Below are positions 1 to 6,499 of a stretch of 8,902 bases of DNA, piece after piece (position 1 is the stretch's first letter; each line of letters starts with the position of its first letter). The stretch is from an uncultured Solirubrobacteraceae bacterium. GTDB lineage: Bacteria > Actinomycetota > Thermoleophilia > Solirubrobacterales > Solirubrobacteraceae. Below the pieces are notes generated by a model, which saw nothing but the letters and a program-made list of their open reading frames with translations, made no database searches and was not told the DNA's origin. Location: assembly GCA_955652215.1 (NCBI GenBank), contig CATPAX010000110.1, positions 1 through 8,902 of the forward strand, in the 5' to 3' direction. The position numbers and the translations under genes are program-made.

Positions 1-517
1 GACCGTGGCGCCAGGCCCGTCCGAACGAGTCGGTGATCACCACCGCGGGACCGACGCCCCGCAGCGCGCGCAACCGGTCACGCAGCGTTCTCGCTGAGAA
101 GTCCGGATCGGTCGGGAGCAACACAACCGCGTCCTCTCCCCGCACGTTCGACGCGTCGACACCGGCGTTGGCGCACACGAATCCGTGGGGCGTGACGCAG
201 ATAAGAACGCCATGCGCGGCGCGGAGCACCTCGCGCGATTCGTCGAGCACGACCTGCACATGCCTCGCGTCCTTTCCGAGCTCGTCGGCGAGCGCTGATG
301 CCCGCTCGCCCGGCTTCACTTCTGAGAGCCGCCGGATCCGTCCCTCGGCCTTGGACAGAACCTTGTGGGCGATCACCAGGACGTCTCTGTCGCGGAGGCC
401 GCCTAGCTCCTCTGTCCCGGCCGCCGCCGTCGCGATCATCGCTGCCAGGTCGTCCCCTGGAGCGATCTCGGCCAGCCCCGCGAGCGCCGTGACGGTCACG
501 GCTCGCGGTGAGGTCAC
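1..517 (-). CDS. cofE: Coenzyme F420-0:L-glutamate ligase (CofE / FbiB N-terminal domain), 3' end cut off
   Basis: CofE adds L-glutamate to F420-0 using GTP and builds the gamma-linked glutamate tail of coenzyme F420 in the cytoplasm. I translated 172 codons from a GTG at 517; the gene runs off the window start. Visible family motifs are GDD (21-23), HKVLSKAEGR (51-60), ANAGVDASN (116-124) and DSFGRAWRHG (163-172), where the usual GRPW is GRAW. The GTG shares one base with the TAG stop of cofC, so the two are probably translationally coupled. An in-frame GTG at 499 is an alternative start. Archaeal CofE is about 250 residues, so a third or more is missing. In mycobacterial FbiB this domain is fused to a C-terminal FMN-dependent dehydro-F420-0 reductase domain; whether that fusion exists here cannot be seen. 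Confidence 0.93.
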   Translation of the reverse strand, partial: MTSPRAVTVTALAGLAEIAPGDDLAAMIATAAAGTEELGGLRDRDVLVIAHKVLSKAEGRIRRLSEVKPGERASALADELGKDARHVQVVLDESREVLRAAHGVLICVTPHGFVCANAGVDASNVRGEDAVVLLPTDPDFSARTLRDRLRALRGVGPAVVITDSFGRAWRHG

Positions 518-1173
518 TACGCTCGGCTCCGCCAGAGCTGGCGCAACGCCCCGCGGGTGTGGGCGGCTCTCCCGTGCGTGGCTTCGAGCGTGGCATGCAG
601 CGCCTCGAGGTCGTCGGGAGTGTCGACGTCGAGCGCCAGGGAGGGGACTTCGACCACTTCTGCCGCCGTTCCAAGGTGCTCCGCTGTCGCGAGATGCCGA
701 GCGCAGCTGTCGGGACCGAAGGACGGTGACAGCGAGTCAGGCGGCGTGAGCAGCAGGGCATTCGTCCCGGTTCCGTGGCGGTCGGGGACGATCACCACCG
801 AGGCGGCCGGGGACCGGCGGATCAGACCGTCGACCTCCGCGGGGTCGAGCAGCGGGCAGTCTCCCGGGATCAGCAGGACCCGCCCTGCCTTGGCTCGCGC
901 GGCCGTGAGCACGCCCGCCGCGGCTGCCGAGTTGTGGCCTCGCTCCTGGTCGATCAGCACATTGGCGCCGTAGCCGCCCGCGATCTGTGCCGCGTGGTCG
1001 TCGGCTGTCACGACCAGGACTTCGTCGATCTCCTTGGCCCGGCGAAGCGCCACGAGCACGTCCGAGAACATCGCCTGGGCGATCACGCGCCGGGGGCCGG
1101 AATCCAGGCCGTCATCGAGCCGCTGCTTGGCATTGGCGAAGGTCTTGACCGGCAGGATCGCGTGAGTTCGCAT
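517..1173 (-). CDS. cofC: Phosphoenolpyruvate / 2-phospho-L-lactate guanylyltransferase (CofC/FbiD)
   Basis: This enzyme uses GTP to activate a phosphorylated three-carbon acid, giving the guanylated intermediate that CofD/FbiA transfers to Fo. In mycobacteria the substrate is phosphoenolpyruvate and the enzyme is called FbiD; in archaea it was described with 2-phospho-L-lactate. The substrate here is inferred, not visible. The protein is 218 residues, the normal size. It shows the nucleotidyltransferase-like N-terminal motif LPVKTFANAKQRL (7-19), GDCPLL (104-109), PDRHGTGTNAL (130-140), FGPDSCARH (152-160) and LALDVDTPDDL (179-189). The last motif contains the acidic residues expected to bind metal. 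The ATG at 1173 lies 12 bases after the cofD stop, without a clear Shine-Dalgarno site. The TAG stop overlaps the cofE start by one base. Confidence 0.95.
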   Translation of the reverse strand: MRTHAILPVKTFANAKQRLDDGLDSGPRRVIAQAMFSDVLVALRRAKEIDEVLVVTADDHAAQIAGGYGANVLIDQERGHNSAAAAGVLTAARAKAGRVLLIPGDCPLLDPAEVDGLIRRSPAASVVIVPDRHGTGTNALLLTPPDSLSPSFGPDSCARHLATAEHLGTAAEVVEVPSLALDVDTPDDLEALHATLEATHGRAAHTRGALRQLWRSRA

Positions 1174-1185
1174 CGGCCCGGAACG

Positions 1186-2106
1186 CTATCGGCTGGCGGC
1201 CAGCGCGAGCGCGAACCGAAGCGTCTCGCCGGCCAGCCGAGTCCTCGCGGCGGGGGTCCCCATCAACACGTCGGTCTCGAGCACCGGTAGTCCGTCAGTT
1301 CGCTCATCGGCGACCAGGCCATCGACTAGCCCGTCGTAGCACGCGGCGATCCCTGAGCTGTTGAGCGGCCGGCGCTCGAGTTCCAGGAAGGCCGCTGTGG
1401 GGCCTTTGAGCACCTCGCCTCCGACGAGCGGGCTGACCGCCACGATCGGCGCACGGCTCTCGACGAGCGCTTCCCGGATGCCCGGCACGGCGAGGATCGG
1501 GCCGATCGAGGCGATCGGGTTGGAGGGGCCGATCACGATCGACCTGGCCGACTCGATCGCAGCGATCGCTTCAGGGGTGGGGCGGGCGGCTCTCGCGCCG
1601 CGGAACTCGACGCCCTCGAGGGGCCCCCGACCTTGCTCGCGGATCATGAACTCTTGAAACGCCCACCAGCGCCCGCCGGCGCTCACACGGGTGCGGACAG
1701 GAGCATCGCTCATCGGCAGCACCCGCACCCTCACTCCGAGGGAGGCAGCGATCGCGGAGTGTGTTTCCGTCAGCCGTGCGCCTTCCCTCAGCAGGCGGGC
1801 GCGCTCGAGTCCGATTGCGAGGTCCCGGTCCCCCAGGTTGAACCAGACCTCGGTGCCCAGCTCACGGAGCCCGTCCATGACGTTGAACGTGTCGCCGGCT
1901 AGTCCCCAGCCGCGCTCATCGATGCGGTCGGCGAGCCAGAACGTGCAGAGGTCTGGGTCCGGGGAAACGTACGCACCGTAGATCTCGATGTCATCGCCGG
2001 TGTTGGCGATCACGACGAGATCGTCAGGACCCACCACGTCGAGCATGCCCCGGGCCAGCTTTGCGCCCCCGGTCCCCCCGGCCAGCACGACGACGGGGCT
2101 GCTCAC
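1186..2106 (-). CDS. cofD: 2-phospho-L-lactate transferase (CofD/FbiA), F420-0 synthesis
   Basis: CofD transfers the phospho-lactyl (or phosphoenolpyruvyl) group from the CofC product to the 7,8-didemethyl-8-hydroxy-5-deazariboflavin Fo, giving F420-0 or dehydro-F420-0. The protein is 306 residues, the typical size. It starts SSPVVVLAGGTGGAKLARGM, a nucleotide-binding glycine-rich loop (GGTGG 10-14). Next come NTGDD (35-39), YVSPDPD (46-52) and NLGDRDLA (90-97), then GPSNPIASIGP and VSPLVGGEVLKG in the C-terminal half. The GTG at 2106 is chosen because it lies just before the glycine-rich loop and overlaps the npdG stop as GTGA. The frame stays open far upstream of this GTG, but that part does not resemble CofD and overlaps npdG in another frame. 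Confidence 0.95.
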   Translation of the reverse strand: MSSPVVVLAGGTGGAKLARGMLDVVGPDDLVVIANTGDDIEIYGAYVSPDPDLCTFWLADRIDERGWGLAGDTFNVMDGLRELGTEVWFNLGDRDLAIGLERARLLREGARLTETHSAIAASLGVRVRVLPMSDAPVRTRVSAGGRWWAFQEFMIREQGRGPLEGVEFRGARAARPTPEAIAAIESARSIVIGPSNPIASIGPILAVPGIREALVESRAPIVAVSPLVGGEVLKGPTAAFLELERRPLNSSGIAACYDGLVDGLVADERTDGLPVLETDVLMGTPAARTRLAGETLRFALALAASR

Positions 2107-2768
2107 AGCCCCGTGATCTTGATCCCGGCCCTCACCTTGTGCCGGACATTGATCGAGATGATCAGCGGCGTCAGCTGCTCCACGATCCGCGCCATCTCCA
2201 ATGGTCCGCAGTCGACAGGCCGAAGCCCTTCGATCCGCTCGACAAGCTCTGCGACGGTGCGCTTGTGGTCGCGGTCGTCGCCGCAGATCAGCACGTCTTC
2301 GTCGAGGCGGTGATCGAGGTCGGCGAGGAGCGCAGCGCTGACTGTGTGAAACGCCGAGATGACTCCCACGCCCTCCGGCGTCATCTCGCGCGCCTGCTGC
2401 GCCGCGGAGCCCTGCCAGACGCCGAGCGTCCGAGTCGCCTTGCCGCTGACCGCCGCGGCAAGAGGTACCGTCGCATCGATCAGTAGATGCCCCGAGGTCA
2501 GAGCCCCCTTCAGGTCTGTCAGCGTCTCCGACTGGTTGCGGAACGGAACCGACAGGACGACGATCCGCGCATCGTGGATCGCTTCGCTGTTCTGATGGCC
2601 GCTGAACGATCCCTCCGGGAGGCGGGCGCTGGCGCGTCGCGCTGCCTCCTCGGCGCGGTCGGCGTCTCGCGACCCGATCACCACCGGAACGCCCGCTCGC
2701 CCCAGACGCAGCGCCAAGCCGAATCCGAGCGCTCCCGTACCACCAACGATGCAGACGGGCTCGGGCAC
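2103..2768 (-). CDS. npdG: F420H2:NADP oxidoreductase (NpdG/Fno)
   Basis: NpdG catalyses reversible hydride transfer between reduced coenzyme F420 and NADP, linking the F420 pool to NADPH. The predicted protein is 221 residues, close to archaeal Fno. The Rossmann motif GGTGALG is at 9-15 and GSRD at 32-35, where S33 and R34 are positioned to contact the NADP 2'-phosphate. Later segments include VLSVPF, LLIDATVP, VISAFHTVSA and DVLICGDD, typical of this family. The GTG at 2768 is chosen because it begins directly at the Rossmann fold (PEPVCIVGGTG). The open frame extends upstream to 2984, but that part runs antisense to the deacetylase gene and is not NpdG-like. There is no Shine-Dalgarno site, but a -10-like TAGACT lies 8 bases upstream, suggesting a leaderless message. 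This is the first gene of the F420 operon. Confidence 0.93.
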   Translation of the reverse strand: MPEPVCIVGGTGALGFGLALRLGRAGVPVVIGSRDADRAEEAARRASARLPEGSFSGHQNSEAIHDARIVVLSVPFRNQSETLTDLKGALTSGHLLIDATVPLAAAVSGKATRTLGVWQGSAAQQAREMTPEGVGVISAFHTVSAALLADLDHRLDEDVLICGDDRDHKRTVAELVERIEGLRPVDCGPLEMARIVEQLTPLIISINVRHKVRAGIKITGL

Positions 2769-2776
2769 GCAGCCGC

Positions 2777-2782
2777 AGTCTA
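2777..2782 (-). promoter_or_regulatory. Candidate -10 element of the F420 operon (npdG start)
   Basis: Read on the minus strand this is TAGACT, with the conserved A at position 2 and T at position 6, ending 8 bases before the npdG GTG. The same hexamer occurs upstream of tRNA-Trp in this window. I see no good -35 match at 16-18 bases. Transcription would begin at or near the GTG, giving a leaderless mRNA (inference). Confidence 0.4.
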
Positions 2783-2793
2783 TGCGGCGGGTG

Positions 2794-2799
2794 GATAAT
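2794..2799 (+). promoter_or_regulatory. Candidate -10 element of the deacetylase/HMG-CoA lyase operon
   Basis: GATAAT matches TATAAT at five of six positions. It ends 7 bases before the TTG at 2807 and 10 bases before the GTG at 2810. There is no Shine-Dalgarno site in the short interval, so a leaderless or near-leaderless transcript is likely. No convincing -35 is visible; at a 17-base spacer it would fall at 2771-2776, inside the opposing promoter. Confidence 0.45.
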
Positions 2800-2809
2800 C
2801 GGGTCCTTG

Positions 2810-4015
2810 GTGGCGCGCTCCCGGCTCGTAGTCCAGTTTCTGGCGATCGGCATGCTCGGCGTATCGAGTGGGGTCGCCAGGGCGCAGAGCGCTCCGGAGT
2901 CTCCGATCCCGATTCGCTCGGCGTCGCTGGCCCAGTCCGGGCAAGACGTCTTCTGGACGGTGCAGCTACAGCAGCCGTTCTCACCGGGCGCTCTGGGGCG
3001 CCGGCATCGTTCGCTGTGCCTGCTGATCGAGCGTCCGGGGAACGGCTCGGTCGCCGGACAGCTGTGCGTGCTCGGACCGCAGCGCGGCGGGAGTACGCCC
3101 CGCGTGGCGTACATGCCGGTCACTGCTCGTGGTCCCGGCCCGGCCGTCGTAATCGCCGCGACGGTGACCCGCCCGCACGCCAGCGAGCTGACCGCGAGCT
3201 TCCTGCCGACCGACGTCGGGTGGAAGTACCGCCCACTGCGCTGGCAGGTCCTCAGCGCGGTGAATGCCGGCGGATGCACCGGTCCGGCCCATGGTCGCGT
3301 CGGGTGCTACGGCGTGTTTCCCGCCCGGCCCGCGCTCGCCAAGCTCCATACGCCCCAGCTCGTCGGATGCGTACCGGCCGGACCCTCGCTTGTGTTCAGC
3401 GGCCCGAGTTCGGTCCACGAGATCGCTTTCACGTTCGACGATGGTCCGTGGGGCAACCCGCCGACAATCAACTTCATCAACCTGCTCGCCCGAGAGCACG
3501 TCCCGGCGACGTTCTTCGAGATCGGGCGGCAGATCAGCCAGTTTGACCCAACTGGATCGCTTGAGCGGCTGATGCTCGCGGACGGCGACATGATCGGCGA
3601 TCACACCTGGTCGCACCCTCAGATCAATCAACTTGCGCCGGCGGCGCAGACCTCGCAGCTCGAGCTCACGGTTCAGGCGATCCGGCGCGCCACCGGAGGG
3701 TTCACACCGTGCCTGTGGCGTCCTCCCTACGGGGCCACCAACCCGCAGCTCGAATCGCTCGCGCGCTCCCTGGGGCTGATCACGGTCGTGTGGGACGTCG
3801 ATCCACGGGATTGGGCGCTCCCGGGTGTCGGCGCGATCTACAGCAATGTCGTCGGCAACGCACGGAACGGGGCGATCGTGCTTCAGCACTTCGGTGGCGG
3901 CCCCCGCTACGAGACCCTTCAGGCGCTGCCCCAGGAGATCGCGACGCTGCGGGCACGCGGCTACAAGTTCGTGACGGTCGCGCAGCTCCTCGGTCTCCGA
4001 CTGATCTATAAGTAG
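2810..4015 (+). CDS. Secreted NodB-family polysaccharide deacetylase with an N-terminal domain of unknown function
   Basis: This is a carbohydrate esterase family 4 (NodB) protein that should remove N- or O-acetyl groups from an extracytoplasmic glycan; the substrate is unknown. From the GTG at 2810 (alternative TTG at 2807) it has 401 residues. A signal peptide spans about 1-25, with a likely cut after ARA. Residues 26-200 form a region I do not recognise, containing cysteines C70, C86, C156, C166 and C187. The NodB domain covers about 203-398 and keeps the catalytic and metal residues: FTFDDGP with D210 and D211, DHTWSHP with H265 and H269, RPPYG with R304, WDVDPRDW (328-335), and H360. The last motif reads LQHFGG instead of the common LLHD, so the residue after the histidine differs. 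It leads a four-gene plus-strand run and diverges from npdG. Confidence 0.88.
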   Translation: MARSRLVVQFLAIGMLGVSSGVARAQSAPESPIPIRSASLAQSGQDVFWTVQLQQPFSPGALGRRHRSLCLLIERPGNGSVAGQLCVLGPQRGGSTPRVAYMPVTARGPGPAVVIAATVTRPHASELTASFLPTDVGWKYRPLRWQVLSAVNAGGCTGPAHGRVGCYGVFPARPALAKLHTPQLVGCVPAGPSLVFSGPSSVHEIAFTFDDGPWGNPPTINFINLLAREHVPATFFEIGRQISQFDPTGSLERLMLADGDMIGDHTWSHPQINQLAPAAQTSQLELTVQAIRRATGGFTPCLWRPPYGATNPQLESLARSLGLITVVWDVDPRDWALPGVGAIYSNVVGNARNGAIVLQHFGGGPRYETLQALPQEIATLRARGYKFVTVAQLLGLRLIYK

Positions 4016-4018
4016 GAG
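4014..4018 (+). promoter_or_regulatory. Shine-Dalgarno-like AGGAG overlapping the deacetylase stop codon
   Basis: AGGAG begins inside the TAG stop (4013-4015) of the deacetylase and ends one base before the GTG of the HMG-CoA lyase gene. This spacing is shorter than the usual 5-9 bases, so re-initiation by ribosomes finishing the upstream gene is more plausible than independent loading. Confidence 0.4.
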
Positions 4019-4019
4019 C

Positions 4020-4934
4020 GTGAGCGAGCTACCCGCCGTCGTCCGGATGAGGGAGGTCGGGCCGCGCGACGGCTTCCAGAACGAGCCAGAGGTGATCGCG
4101 ACCGCAGATAAGGTGCGGCTGATCGAGCTGCTTGGCGCAAGCGGGCTCCGCCGGATCGAGGTAACGAGCTTCGTCCGGCCCGACGTGATCCCGCAGCTGG
4201 CCGATGCCGAGGAGGTGCTCGAGACGGTCCGGCTGCCGGCTGAGGTGTCGGTGAGCGTGCTGGTCCCGAACGAGCGCGGGCTCGAGCGCGCGCTCGCTCA
4301 CCGCGACCGCTTTCAGGAGATCAACGGCTTTCTGTCCGCGTCAGAGACGCACAACCGGGCAAATGTCGGGCGCTCGATCGAGGAGTCGCTGAGCGGCTTG
4401 CGGGCCACCTTTGCGCGAGCTCGCGTTGCAGGGCTCCGCTGCGAGGGTGTCATCTCCACGTCCTTCGGGTGCCCGTACGAGGGTCACGTCCCGGTGCAGC
4501 GAGTGCTGTCGATTGCCCAGGAGCTTGCGGCGGCAGGCTGTGAGGAGGTGGGCTTCGGCGATACAACGGGGATGGCGAACCCGCTTGCGGTACGGGAGTT
4601 CTTCGCTGTCGCGCGCGAAGCGTTGCCCGAAGTCGAGCTGACGGCGCACTTCCATAACACCCGCGGTCAGGGGCTGGCGAACGTGCTGGCCGCGCTCGAG
4701 GCGGGAGTCGACAGCTTCGAGTCGAGCTTCGGGGAGCTCGGTGGGTGTCCGGTGCCCCCAGGGGCGACCGGGAACATCGCGACCGAGGATCTGGTCTCGA
4801 TGCTCGAGGAGATGGGAATCGAGACCGGTGTCGAGCTCGGCGCCTTGGTCGAGGCATCGCGGGCCGCACAGGCAGTTCTGGGTAGGTCGCTGGGAAGTCA
4901 TGTCCTATCGGCCGGCCCAGTGGAGTGGCATTGA
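4020..4934 (+). CDS. mvaB: Hydroxymethylglutaryl-CoA lyase
   Basis: The enzyme cleaves HMG-CoA to acetyl-CoA and acetoacetate, the last step of leucine breakdown, as a metal-dependent DRE-TIM barrel. The protein is 304 residues, the normal bacterial length. It shows the signature EVGPRDGFQNE with R16 and D17, EVTSFVRPDVIPQLADAEEV, STSFGCPYEG, GFGDTTGMANP, and the metal-binding HFH with H210 and H212. The catalytic-cysteine loop GELGGCPVPPGATGN carries C243. These separate it from isopropylmalate and citramalate synthases, which lack the GGCP loop. The GTG at 4020 is chosen because family members begin about ten residues before EVGPRDG. It follows the deacetylase by 4 bases and precedes a methylcrotonyl-CoA-carboxylase-like gene by 19 bases, which supports a leucine or related branched acyl-CoA role. 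Confidence 0.94.
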   Translation: MSELPAVVRMREVGPRDGFQNEPEVIATADKVRLIELLGASGLRRIEVTSFVRPDVIPQLADAEEVLETVRLPAEVSVSVLVPNERGLERALAHRDRFQEINGFLSASETHNRANVGRSIEESLSGLRATFARARVAGLRCEGVISTSFGCPYEGHVPVQRVLSIAQELAAAGCEEVGFGDTTGMANPLAVREFFAVAREALPEVELTAHFHNTRGQGLANVLAALEAGVDSFESSFGELGGCPVPPGATGNIATEDLVSMLEEMGIETGVELGALVEASRAAQAVLGRSLGSHVLSAGPVEWH

Positions 4935-4942
4935 CCGCCTCT

Positions 4943-4948
4943 GGTGAG
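4943..4948 (+). promoter_or_regulatory. Ribosome binding site of the acyl-CoA carboxylase gene
   Basis: GGTGAG matches the 3' half of the extended anti-Shine-Dalgarno complement (GGAGGTGA) and lies 5-6 bases before the GTG at 4954. It favours that start over the nearby out-of-frame GTG at 4944. Confidence 0.5.
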
Positions 4949-4953
4949 CAGCG

Positions 4954-6492
4954 GTGAGCGAGCTCGAGCACGCGGACGAGCTGGCCGCAGCGACCGAGCG
5001 CTCCCGCGAGGGTGGCCCGGAGCGGCATCGCGAGAAGGCAGCCGCCCAGGGCAAGCTTCCGGTTCGCGAGCGGGTCGCGCGGCTGCTCGATCCCGGATCG
5101 TTCTCGGAGGAGGGGTTGCTCGCAGGATGGGAGCAGGAGGGCCTCGGCGCAGAGGGGGTCCTCACCGGCCTCGGGACGATCGGCGGCAGGGCAGTCGCGG
5201 TGATGGCCAATGACCCGACGGTCAAAGCGGGTTCGTGGGCGCCAAAGACCGTTGAGAAGATCCTCCGGGTTCAGGAGCGCGCGCTATCCCTACACGTGCC
5301 GCTGGTGTACCTCGTCGACTCGGCAGGAGCCCGGATAAACGAGCAGGTGCAAATGTTCCCCGGCCGGAGGCACGCCGGAAGGATCTTCTTCAACCAGGTA
5401 CGGCTCTCGGGTGTAGTACCGCAGGTGTGCGTCCTGTTCGGGCCGAGCGCCGCGGGGGGCGCCTACATCCCGGCGTTCTGCGACCTCGTGATCATGCGTG
5501 ACGGCAACGCCTCGATGTACCTGGGATCTCCGCGGATGGCGGAGATGGTGATCGGCGAGAAGGTGACGCTCGAGGAGATGGGAGGGGCGCGTATGCACAC
5601 CTCCAAGAGCGGCTGTGGCCATGCGCTCGTGGCCAGCGACGAGGAGGGCATCGACCTCGCCAAGCGCTACCTGAGCTATTTCCCGGGCTCGTTCGAGGAC
5701 GAGCCTCCGCCCGCGCCCCCGGCGCCCCCGTCCTCCGAGCGCCCCATCGGCGAGCTGATCCCCGGGGATGAGAACAAGCCGTTTGACATGCGCTCGCTGG
5801 TCGACTCCCTGATCGACGGCGACTCGTTTCTCGAGGTTCACGCCCGGTGGGCGAAAGAGTTGATCGTCGGCTACGGACGGCTCGACGGTCGCGTAATCGG
5901 GATCGTCGCCAACCAGCCGAAGTTCAAGGGCGGCGTCCTTTTCGTCGACTCGGCGGATAAGGCGGCGAGGTTCATCTGGACTTGCAGCGCGTTCAACATC
6001 CCGCTGCTGTTCCTCGCCGACGTGCCGGGTTTCATGATCGGCACGCAGGTGGAGCGCGAGGGGATCATCCGGCACGGGGCGAAGATGATCAGCGCCGTCT
6101 CTGAGGCGACCGTGCCGAAGATCTCCGTAATCGTGCGCAAGGCTTACGGGGCCGGCCTATACGCGATGGCCGGGCCGGCGTTCGAGCCCGACTGCTGCAT
6201 CGCGCTCCCCAGCGCGTCGATCGCGGTCATGGGCCCGCAGGCGGCGATCAACGCCATCTACTACAACCAGCTTCAGGCCATCGAGGATCCCGCGGAGCGC
6301 GCCGAGAAGACCGAGCAGCTGCGGCGGGAGTACGCGGAGGACATCGACATCCTCCATCTCGCCTCCGAGCTCGTGATCGATGCTGTGATCCAGCCCAAGG
6401 ACCTGCGCGTCGAGCTGATCCGGCGTTACGCGCTCGCGACCAGCAAGAGCCGAGAGTGGCCGGCGAAGCACAACCCGATCACCCCGGTCTAG
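4954..6492 (+). CDS. Acyl-CoA carboxylase beta (carboxyltransferase) subunit, methylcrotonyl-CoA-carboxylase-like
   Basis: This subunit moves CO2 from carboxybiotin to an acyl-CoA. The protein is 512 residues with two crotonase-fold halves: N-terminal at about 25-245 and C-terminal at about 270-500. A proline-rich linker (EDEPPPAPPAPPSSE, 248-262) joins them. The first oxyanion loop is GPSAAGGAYIPAF (163-175) and the second RKAYGAGLYAMAGPAF (395-410). SAGARINEQVQMFPGRRHAG (123-142) and YGAGLYAMAG resemble methylcrotonyl-CoA carboxylase beta and Bacillus YngE more than actinobacterial propionyl-CoA carboxylase, which has YGGAYDVM in the second loop (from memory). The adjacent HMG-CoA lyase fits leucine catabolism. 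The enzyme needs a biotin carboxylase/carrier subunit, which is not in the window. Substrate assignment is inference; a propionyl- or geranyl-CoA enzyme remains possible. Confidence 0.9.
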   Translation: MSELEHADELAAATERSREGGPERHREKAAAQGKLPVRERVARLLDPGSFSEEGLLAGWEQEGLGAEGVLTGLGTIGGRAVAVMANDPTVKAGSWAPKTVEKILRVQERALSLHVPLVYLVDSAGARINEQVQMFPGRRHAGRIFFNQVRLSGVVPQVCVLFGPSAAGGAYIPAFCDLVIMRDGNASMYLGSPRMAEMVIGEKVTLEEMGGARMHTSKSGCGHALVASDEEGIDLAKRYLSYFPGSFEDEPPPAPPAPPSSERPIGELIPGDENKPFDMRSLVDSLIDGDSFLEVHARWAKELIVGYGRLDGRVIGIVANQPKFKGGVLFVDSADKAARFIWTCSAFNIPLLFLADVPGFMIGTQVEREGIIRHGAKMISAVSEATVPKISVIVRKAYGAGLYAMAGPAFEPDCCIALPSASIAVMGPQAAINAIYYNQLQAIEDPAERAEKTEQLRREYAEDIDILHLASELVIDAVIQPKDLRVELIRRYALATSKSREWPAKHNPITPV

Positions 6493-6499
6493 CGCAGCC

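Noticed and set aside
33..749. Plus-strand open frames opposite cofE and cofC.
   Set aside because: The minus-strand proteins match CofE and CofC throughout; the plus-strand translations are low-complexity Ser/Arg/Ala.
1441..1580. A dense cluster of GATC/CGATCG words, possibly a methylation or binding-site array.
   Set aside because: It coincides with an isoleucine-rich stretch of CofD (ATC codons after G or C), and the spacing follows codons, so coding bias explains it.
2107..3279. The minus-strand frame of cofD stays open for about 390 codons upstream of its GTG, suggesting a large fusion protein.
   Set aside because: The upstream part lies over npdG in another frame and then antisense to the deacetylase, has biased Arg/Ala/Gly composition and no domain motifs. 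It is an open frame caused by high GC content.
2981..3889. A 302-codon minus-strand open frame opposite the deacetylase.
   Set aside because: Composition is Arg-rich and motif-free, while the plus strand carries an intact signal peptide and all NodB motifs.
5290..6075. A 261-codon minus-strand open frame opposite the carboxylase gene.
   Set aside because: It is a shadow of a strongly conserved acyl-CoA carboxylase on the other strand, with no recognisable motif of its own.
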